A program made the position numbers and the translations under genes. A stretch of 23,474 bases of DNA from Sporisorium sorghi (taxonomy: Eukaryota > Basidiomycota > Ustilaginomycetes > Ustilaginales > Ustilaginaceae), in contig JALCCG010000317.1 of assembly GCA_023212695.1 (NCBI GenBank), forward strand, positions 1 through 23,474, given 5' to 3'. Positions within the stretch are counted from its first letter, which is position 1. Every line of letters begins with the position of its first letter. Below the pieces are notes generated by a model, which did no database searches, was not told where the DNA came from, and worked only from the letters and a program-made list of their open reading frames with translations. Below, in pieces: positions 17,514-23,474 of the stretch.

Positions 17514-19160
17514 TTACACCTTGTACACGCACGCACCACCAGCCGGCTGCGTGTCGAAGCACGCATCCTCCAGCTGCTCCTTGCTCAACTCCGGGAACTT
17601 CTTCGCATAATACTGGGTGCGCATCGCCGAGATGAACACCTCAACTTTGGGTTTAGGCACGAGGTGGACCGTGCAGCCGCCCCAGCCTGCGCCCGTGAGC
17701 CGGCTGCCGAGGCTGCCGTTGCGCTTGGCAATGTCGATCACCTGGTCGAGCTCTTCGCAGCTGCAGTTGTAGAGGTCGCGCAACGACGACTGCGATCCGT
17801 CCATGAGCGCACCCAGCTGCTGGTAGACGTGCTTGCCGTCGTCGTTGTCTGTCGCGGAAGGCGACGACTGGTGCTGCTTGCACAGCGCTTGGAACTCGAG
17901 CACACGCAGCGCCTCGGTGAAGACGTGCTTGGAGCGCTTGTACAGCTCGAACGCCTCGGCGCGGATGGGGAACGAGCTGAGGAACTCCTGCTCGAACTCG
18001 TCGCCGGCGTAACCCGTGAGCTCTTCCACCTTTGCCCGCTTCAAGCCAGCCTTCAGCTCAGCGGTAGTGTAGAGCGCTTCTACCTTTTCTTCCAACACCT
18101 TGATGCGCGCCGCCTCCTCGCCCGACTTCTCGAGCGTCGCCTTGACTGCCGCACTCGTCTCCATCTCGATCTGCAGCCGCCCCGCGCCGCCGTTCTCTTC
18201 AAAGTGGGTTTCGAGCACGCCCCGCAGATCCTTGCACGAGCTCGCTTTCGCAGCTTTGAGGCCGAGTGACTTGGCGAGCGCTCTCGCCGCCATCCTCGTC
18301 TCCACAACGCGCAGGTTGTAGTTGACCGGGCCGGTCACCTTTTTATCCGACACGACGAGGGTGTTGACGATAACAAACGTGTGCGTCGGGGTGCTGGGCG
18401 GCAACCGCGTCGGCTGCACCGCCAGCGACGGGTAGAACGAGATATACAGCGCGTGGTTGGGGATGCTGAAGATGGACGCCGACTGATCCATGCCACCCGA
18501 ATTGACGCCGACGAGCCGTTCCGACTCGATGGCGACCTCGGCCATTTCTTTGCGGTCAATGAGCTGTCGTGCGTTGAAGGCTTCGAGCACGACGATGCTG
18601 CTGCACGTCGTCATGGCGGCGCTCGAGCTGAGGCTGCTTTCGGGCGGGATGGTGCCGTCCACGAGCACCTCGATCTTGGCGGGTCGTTTGGCGTTACCCT
18701 CGTCGAGCACTTCGGCGGGCAGGTGCGAATGCAAGCCTTTGAACGCGACCTTGAAGTAGTTGGCCCATCGCTCGTCGCCCTCGTTGAGCAGCTGCACGCG
18801 CTCGGTCGTATGGAAGTCCGACACAAACGTGCTGGCCGCAAACCGCGCCGTGGTGTTCTTCAGCACCAGCTCGACCTGCTTCGCAGTGGAGGAGTAGGTC
18901 ACCTTGGTCGCCATGAGGATGTCCTTCTCGATCGCAGCGGGAAAGACGCTGAACCCGACATAGTCGATATGCTCGCCGATGAGGTTGACGCGCCCCGGTG
19001 CACGGGCAATGAAGTCGGGCTTCTCTCCAGAAAAGGCTGCAGAGAACTTGTCGGCAAGGTCAGACCAACGCTGGCCGTTCTTGAGCACACCGGCGGGCGA
19101 GTAGATATCGTCGAGCGCCGCGACGAGCGGTACTGGGTCGCTAACTTGAGTGGCTGCCAT
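17514..19160 (-). CDS. GAL1: galactokinase
   Basis: An intronless 548-aa GHMP-family kinase that phosphorylates galactose to galactose-1-phosphate, the entry step of the Leloir pathway in the cytosol. The galactokinase signature GRVNLIGEHIDY lies at residues 56-67. The GHMP motif 2 region is PPESSLSSSAAM at about 172-183. The catalytic Asp is in GGMDQSAS (D225), and the C-terminal motif 3 is LTGAGWGGCTVHL. The length is close to fungal Gal1 proteins (~520-550 aa). A central charged insert (about residues 335-390) is lineage-like. Motif 2 lacks both glycines of the usual GxGLSSS form, while the SSSAA part is kept. The ATG at 19160 starts the frame and is preceded by ACTTCACACA, a good leader. 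The next gene upstream on the same strand is a Zn2Cys6 regulator. Confidence 0.93.
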   Translation of the reverse strand: MAATQVSDPVPLVAALDDIYSPAGVLKNGQRWSDLADKFSAAFSGEKPDFIARAPGRVNLIGEHIDYVGFSVFPAAIEKDILMATKVTYSSTAKQVELVLKNTTARFAASTFVSDFHTTERVQLLNEGDERWANYFKVAFKGLHSHLPAEVLDEGNAKRPAKIEVLVDGTIPPESSLSSSAAMTTCSSIVVLEAFNARQLIDRKEMAEVAIESERLVGVNSGGMDQSASIFSIPNHALYISFYPSLAVQPTRLPPSTPTHTFVIVNTLVVSDKKVTGPVNYNLRVVETRMAARALAKSLGLKAAKASSCKDLRGVLETHFEENGGAGRLQIEMETSAAVKATLEKSGEEAARIKVLEEKVEALYTTAELKAGLKRAKVEELTGYAGDEFEQEFLSSFPIRAEAFELYKRSKHVFTEALRVLEFQALCKQHQSSPSATDNDDGKHVYQQLGALMDGSQSSLRDLYNCSCEELDQVIDIAKRNGSLGSRLTGAGWGGCTVHLVPKPKVEVFISAMRTQYYAKKFPELSKEQLEDACFDTQPAGGACVYKV

Positions 19161-19840
19161 TGTGTGAAGTGGTGAGGGAGTGATTTACTGTGATGTGTCT
19201 ACCGTCGACGTTGTAGACAAGACAGCAAGAGGGGAGATGGAGATGAAGGTGAGAGGAGGAGAGGTGAGAATGACGGGAAACCTCAACGAGACGTCATTGT
19301 CGCACACGCCGCTGCAAAGGTCGAGCTCGGGCCCCCGCCTCGAAAACACCACGCTCTGCTGCCACATCTCCCCTTTTTTTAACATTGACCCACACTTCCC
19401 CCTCAGTCTACTTAGAGCTCCTTAGGCTATGGATACTCTTTAGGATCAGGGTTGGGATTAGCAAGCAGATCTATGCACTTCAGCGCCATCAATGATCATC
19501 ACACTTTTGGGTGGTACGACGGTTCAAAAGGTTGAGTTGGAAGGCGCACAAGCTCCACATGTTCGAACGGCGCTCGGCGACAAAAATTTTGTTGCATGCG
19601 CCCCGTGCGCAGCCTTCTCGCTCGCTGAATTCGCCGGTGTCTCTCTGTCGAAGGCAAGCGAACGCCGGGTCGACTTCTCGACGCTCTCAGCATGACGAAC
19701 TCACACCATACAGACGCACGTAGACACACGTAGACGCGCCTACACACACATTGACACACCAGTTGCAGCGTCTCACCCGCAATACAACGTCCTCTCTGAA
19801 TCTCCACTGCCATTCCTCACTCGTTCTGTGTAGCTGCTAC
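19161..19840 (-). promoter_or_regulatory. galactokinase upstream region
   Basis: 680 bp between the second regulator's stop and the galactokinase ATG. I found no CGG-N11-CCG (Gal4-type) site and no clear TATA box. Three imperfect 10-bp units (GACGCACGTA, GACACACGTA, GACGCGCCTA) lie at 19713-19742, about 100 bp past the regulator's stop. The 100 bp nearest galactokinase are purine-rich on +, that is CT-rich on the sense strand. Confidence 0.45.
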
Positions 19841-22800
19841 CTACCCAAACAAACTCTCCATGCCCGTCTCAAGTGTACCATCGCCCGTCCAGCCCGATCC
19901 AATCGTCTGCAAGATCCCCTCCCAGTCGAACATCGCCTGTGCCTCGACCGCACTGCCCGCGCCGGGAGCAGCGAGCCCGCCGGCGTTGGCTGCAAATGCG
20001 CCCGGCGACGGGGCCATAAAGTGGTGCGCCTGGTTGGCAGCGCCTAGACTGTGATGAGCGTGCTGGTGCCCACTTGCGGTAACGCTATGGTTGCGCAGCG
20101 GCGCCCCCGCACCGCTGGGGTGCATTGAAGTGTGAGTAGCAGTGGTGGTGGGGGGCGTGGCGCCGATCTTGCCGCTGCTGCCTGGGACGACCGGCGTGTG
20201 CGCGGCGCTGTTGGCCGCGGACCCGGCTTTGGTGTCGGGCGACTCGAGCGCGGTCGGCGTGAGCAGCCAGCCGTACGGGTCGATCGGGTTGGCTGTCGAT
20301 CCACCCGCACCTGCCACGCTCGGCGCTGCACCCATCGCCGCCATCGACGCAAACGACCCACCGGCGCCGTCGAAATGCCCCATCCCCATCGACGTCGGCG
20401 ACCCCGTGGCAAGCTGGTGCGAAGGCGGCAGAGGCAGCGCAGACGACGTCGACGACGCCGAGTTCGCCAGCGACTGACCGGCCACATTGCCACCACTGCC
20501 GTTGTTGCTCGACATGGTCGGCGTACCCGGCAAGCTGGTCGAGAGCAACCTCAGCGAGTCGGCCGCCTGCTTTTCCTGCTCCACCCTCGCCGCCGCCGCC
20601 GCCTGGCCCCTGCGCGCGGGATCCTGCATCATGGTCGCGCGCATCGACCCCTTGGCCGCCGCCAGCTCGCCCCTGCTCTTCTTCGCCAGCTCCCGCGGCA
20701 AAAACGGCTCCAACCGCGACACCAGCACCTCGATCACCATCTGCTCGCGCTCCGCAGACGCGTCCACGTTGCCAGCGTCAAAGTTGCGCCTCAGCTGCGT
20801 GATGAAGTTCTGCAGGTAGCCAATGCGCTCGTTGAGGTCCGCGGCGTCGATGCGCTCGCCAAGGCTGAAACCGATGAGGAGCGACATGCCGACGACGATG
20901 GCCGAGTTGAAGAGCGCGTATGCGCCGCCGAACGACTGCGCGAGCTGCTCCTTGCCGAGCACGCGTGCGTACTCCTTGCGGAGCCGGAGATCGTTGAGTG
21001 CGGTTTCGACGCACACGCGGCGGCTCTCGGGGAAAGGGTGCTTGCCGTGACTCGCCGGCCGCAGCAGGTACGGCCGGTGCAGCAGCGAGCGGTAGAAGCA
21101 CACCTCGCCCAAAATCAGGTACCGGTAGAACGGCAGCAGCGGATGGTCCGCGTCGAGACTCGTGTCGGTCTTGGACTTGCCCGTGCTCGACCAGTTCGGC
21201 GCAAGGTACGGCGGGAGCGAGTCGACGAATTCGGCGATCATGTCTTCCACCTCGAGCACGCGGTAGTATGCGCGCGATGTGCGGCCTGAGGGACCCCGGC
21301 CCGCAGATCGCTCCTCGAAGCAGTGCGTGATCGACTCGAGACACGCCGTGAACCGGTTCCTCGCCAGCAGGTAGGTTTGGCACGCAAAGCCCAAAGGCTC
21401 CATGTCTTCGCGTGTGGGCATCTCGGTGGTGTAGAATGTGATGGTGAGGGGACGGCCGAGGATGATGCTCCACTCGCGGTCGTTGTGGATGACGTGCGAC
21501 CAGAGGATTCTGCGCGCAGCGACCTGCTCCTTGGGCAGCCCGAACGAGCTGCCATCGCGGTGCAGACCCAGATCGAGTGCGTCCCGAATCCACGACCCAA
21601 TCTCGTGCCAACTCGCCCTTGTCACCCTAATCACATCCAAATACCGCACCAACACCCCGTGCGCCCAGCACGAATCCAAACTCGCCAACCCCAGCGTCTC
21701 GCACAGCACCAACGCCTTTTTCGTCGCCCAGAAAAACGCATGCGACGTCGCCGACGACAGCGGCTGCACGATCGGCGGCACGCTCCCAAGCGTCATGATC
21801 GCCAGCACAAGCGCCACGAACGGCAGCGTCTCGGCATCCATCCTCACGTCCGACGGGCTCGGCACGCCGGCGACGAACTGCCGGAACCGATCGCGCAGCG
21901 TCGCCTCGTGCAGCGGCAGCCGCGCCCAGTTGTAGTGCGCAAAGTACGCGTCAAAGTAGCGCTCGCACTGGTCGCGCGAAGGCAGCGTCGCGCGAATCGC
22001 CTGCACGTCCGCGGAAGGAATCGGGAACCCTCGCCGGGTCGGATTCGGATGGATGTACGACAGCAGCGCCTGCGGAGCCACATCGCCCGTGCCCGCTTTG
22101 TTGCTGGATGAAGGTAAGCCGTTCTTGAGCTGCAGCGGCACCGCTTCGAGCGCCGAGGTGCCGAGGAAGCCGTCGTTGTCGTCCAGGTGGCCGTCCGGGT
22201 GTCTGTCGGTTTCGTTTTCTTCGGGCACGTAGCTCGAGCGCCTCGAGAGCTGATGCTCGGTCTGCGGGCCAAAGTCGTTCGCGCGTGAGCTGTTGCCTTC
22301 TTCGCCCAGCCGAAGCCGCACCGCTTTTTCGGCGAGCGCTAAACGCTGCTCGAGGTAGGATGCGTCGTTGAGCGCCAGGATGCGTTCGAGCCGTGCGATG
22401 CGCGATGTGGTGCGTGCGAGGTCTTCGATCTTGCGCTCATCCCATCCTGCGTCTGCGTCGTCGGTGGTCAATCGTTGCCGTTTGGCTGCTGGTGTGTAGG
22501 TTCCACTGCTAGTGGCGGCGGTGGCGAGTTGGAGCTCGGAAGTGGTGCGCGAGATGCTGTTTCGGTGGGTTACGGTGCCGCCGTCGGAGGCGGTGGGCGA
22601 GTCGGCGTTGGTGCGCGCGGATGACGGAGGCACGCATCGTTCTGGAAGACGACGCTTGATGCAGTTGTTGCATGGGAAGCGTCGATCGCACTTCTGCTTT
22701 CGGCGGACTGTGAGGGCAAACATGTCAGTATGCCGTGGATCCTTATCAGTGAATGTCATTGGAAGACAAACTTACAGCACTCTACACAGCTATACTGCTC

Positions 22801-22867
22801 GCGCGGTCTCTTTGCTGTAGTTTTTTTGTCTTCCTTGCTGTTCTCCTCCTTAGCCGCTTTTGGCTTG

Positions 22868-22899
<32 letters not shown>

Positions 22900-23145
22900 T
22901 GCAGTCGCAGCATCTGAGGCGGAAGGGCGGTCGTTGTTGTCGTCGGCTTTGATGGGCGAAGTGTCCGAAGGCTCGTTCTTGTGCCTGGAGGGCGACGGGT
23001 GGTTCGGATATGGATGCATGGCAGCGCTGGTGTGGTGAGAGGAGAACGAGGGTGAGTTGGCGTAGTTGCGGTCGCTCGAGGCCGTTCGAGGGGACGACGT
23101 CTTGGCCGCGTGCCTGTTGGGAGAGGAGTCGTAGAGATGGCTCAT
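19841..23145 (-). CDS. Zn2Cys6 fungal transcription factor (Fungal_trans domain)
   Basis: Two exons, 22776-23145 and 19841-22707 on the minus strand, encode 1078 aa. Splicing builds the zinc cluster: C120-x2-C123 from exon 1, then C130-x5-C136-x2-C139-x8-C148 from exon 2, with basic FRRKQK between Cys 2 and 3. Residues 83-93 are an 11-Ser run. A coiled-coil-like segment at about 214-260 (IEDLARTTSRIARLERILAL) should mediate dimerisation. The middle region (about 370-650) resembles the Fungal_trans regulatory domain, including ILWSHVIHNDREWSIILGRP. The C-terminal 350 residues are Ala/Ser/Gly/Pro-rich and end in an acidic-aromatic tail (FDWEGILQTI to MESLFG), a likely activation region. The start is MSHLYDSS at 23145. 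The position upstream of galactokinase makes it a candidate regulator, by proximity only. Confidence 0.9.
22708..22775 (-). other. intron splitting the zinc cluster
   Basis: A 68-bp phase-1 intron with a GTAAGT donor at 22775, CTGAC branch site and CCTCACAG acceptor ending at 22708. Splicing restores Cys-x2-Cys-x6-Cys across the junction (TGC T joined to TC CGC). If retained, exon 1 runs into a stop after four more residues (FVFQ). Confidence 0.9.
22868..22897. repeat. (GAC)10 trinucleotide repeat encoding poly-Ser
   Basis: Ten GAC units on +, read as TCG codons on the minus strand. It encodes most of the 11-Ser run just before the zinc cluster of the regulator. It is in frame, so length changes alter only the Ser count. 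Confidence 0.95.
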
Positions 23146-23371
23146 TGTGGTCCCTCCACTGCGGAGTTGTGGCCCAGCAAAGTACGGCTTCGTGATCGGC
23201 TTGTCGGCTCTGAAAGGTGAGGAGGATGATCCGGGGCAGTGTTAGAGTGGATGGATAGGACGGCAAGGAGGATAGCATCGACGATAAGGAATGGCGACAA
23301 GAAGAAAGTGCGGGGAATATCGATGTTTCGGCATTCGTTCCATCCGAAGAAAAAGAAAAGAAAAAGAAAAG

Positions 23372-23416
<45 letters not shown>

Positions 23417-23474
23417 GGGGGAGGGGAAAAAGGGTTAACTCAAACACATCAAAAAATTTGGCTCCGCTTTTCCC
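23146..23474 (-). promoter_or_regulatory. upstream region of the second regulator and window edge
   Basis: Leader and proximal promoter of the minus-strand regulator. It contains GAAAA/GAAAAA units (about 23348-23371) running into a 41-nt A run at 23372-23412 (pyrimidine on the sense strand). The last 62 bp, beyond the homopolymer, have G and A runs and may be less reliable assembly. A single GGGTTA here is not a telomere array. Confidence 0.5.

Noticed and set aside
20132..21289. 385-codon plus-strand open frame opposite the second regulator
   Set aside because: Arg/His-rich shadow of the minus-strand regulator; no recognisable domain.
23430..23445. GGGTTA, possible telomere repeat near the window end
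   Set aside because: Only one copy, not an array; it follows a long A run where assembly is doubtful.

Overview
The window looks like nuclear DNA of a basidiomycete fungus, most likely a smut or smut-like yeast of the Ustilaginomycotina. Reasons: GC-rich coding sequence with strong third-position GC, few and short introns (68 and 94 bp, GTAAGT/GTGAGT donors, CTGAC branch sites), long Ser/Pro/Ala-rich Zn2Cys6 regulators, a fungal galactokinase, CT-rich leaders, and long homopolymer runs confined to intergenic DNA. The genus cannot be fixed from sequence alone. The window starts inside a 72-nt A run and has a 41-nt A run 62 bp before its end, so the edges are probably contig breaks at homopolymers.

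Layout. (1) 107-3346, minus strand: a wax-ester synthase/diacylglycerol acyltransferase-like (WSD) protein with a Ser/Arg-rich disordered N-terminus. Its reading frame stops at a TGA at 956-958, then stays open in the same frame for about 280 codons and ends in a hydrophobic double segment. A 78-bp in-frame intron could remove the TGA. (2) 3347-6265: leader and divergent promoter region without a convincing gene. (3) 6266-7154, plus: a DsbA/FrnE-like thioredoxin-fold oxidoreductase with one intron. (4) 7514-8704, plus: a short-chain dehydrogenase/reductase. (5) 8924-11638, minus: a Zn2Cys6 transcription factor ending convergently with the dehydrogenase. (6) 11639-17513: about 5.9 kb without a supported coding gene; it is purine-rich on + near the factor's start and pyrimidine-rich on + from about 14.4 to 16.9 kb. 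(7) 17514-19160, minus: galactokinase, with a strong hairpin just past its stop. (8) 19841-23145, minus: a second Zn2Cys6 factor whose zinc cluster is assembled across a 68-bp intron.

The genes do not form an obvious biosynthetic cluster. Galactokinase is the only one with a firm pathway assignment (Leloir galactose use). The regulator directly upstream of it on the same strand is a candidate, not demonstrated, pathway regulator. The acyltransferase would act in neutral-lipid or ester formation, and the two oxidoreductases have unknown substrates. I found no mobile-element ORF, CRISPR array, rRNA gene or convincing tRNA. The most interesting point is the acyltransferase frame that continues past its stop codon into a membrane-segment tail.
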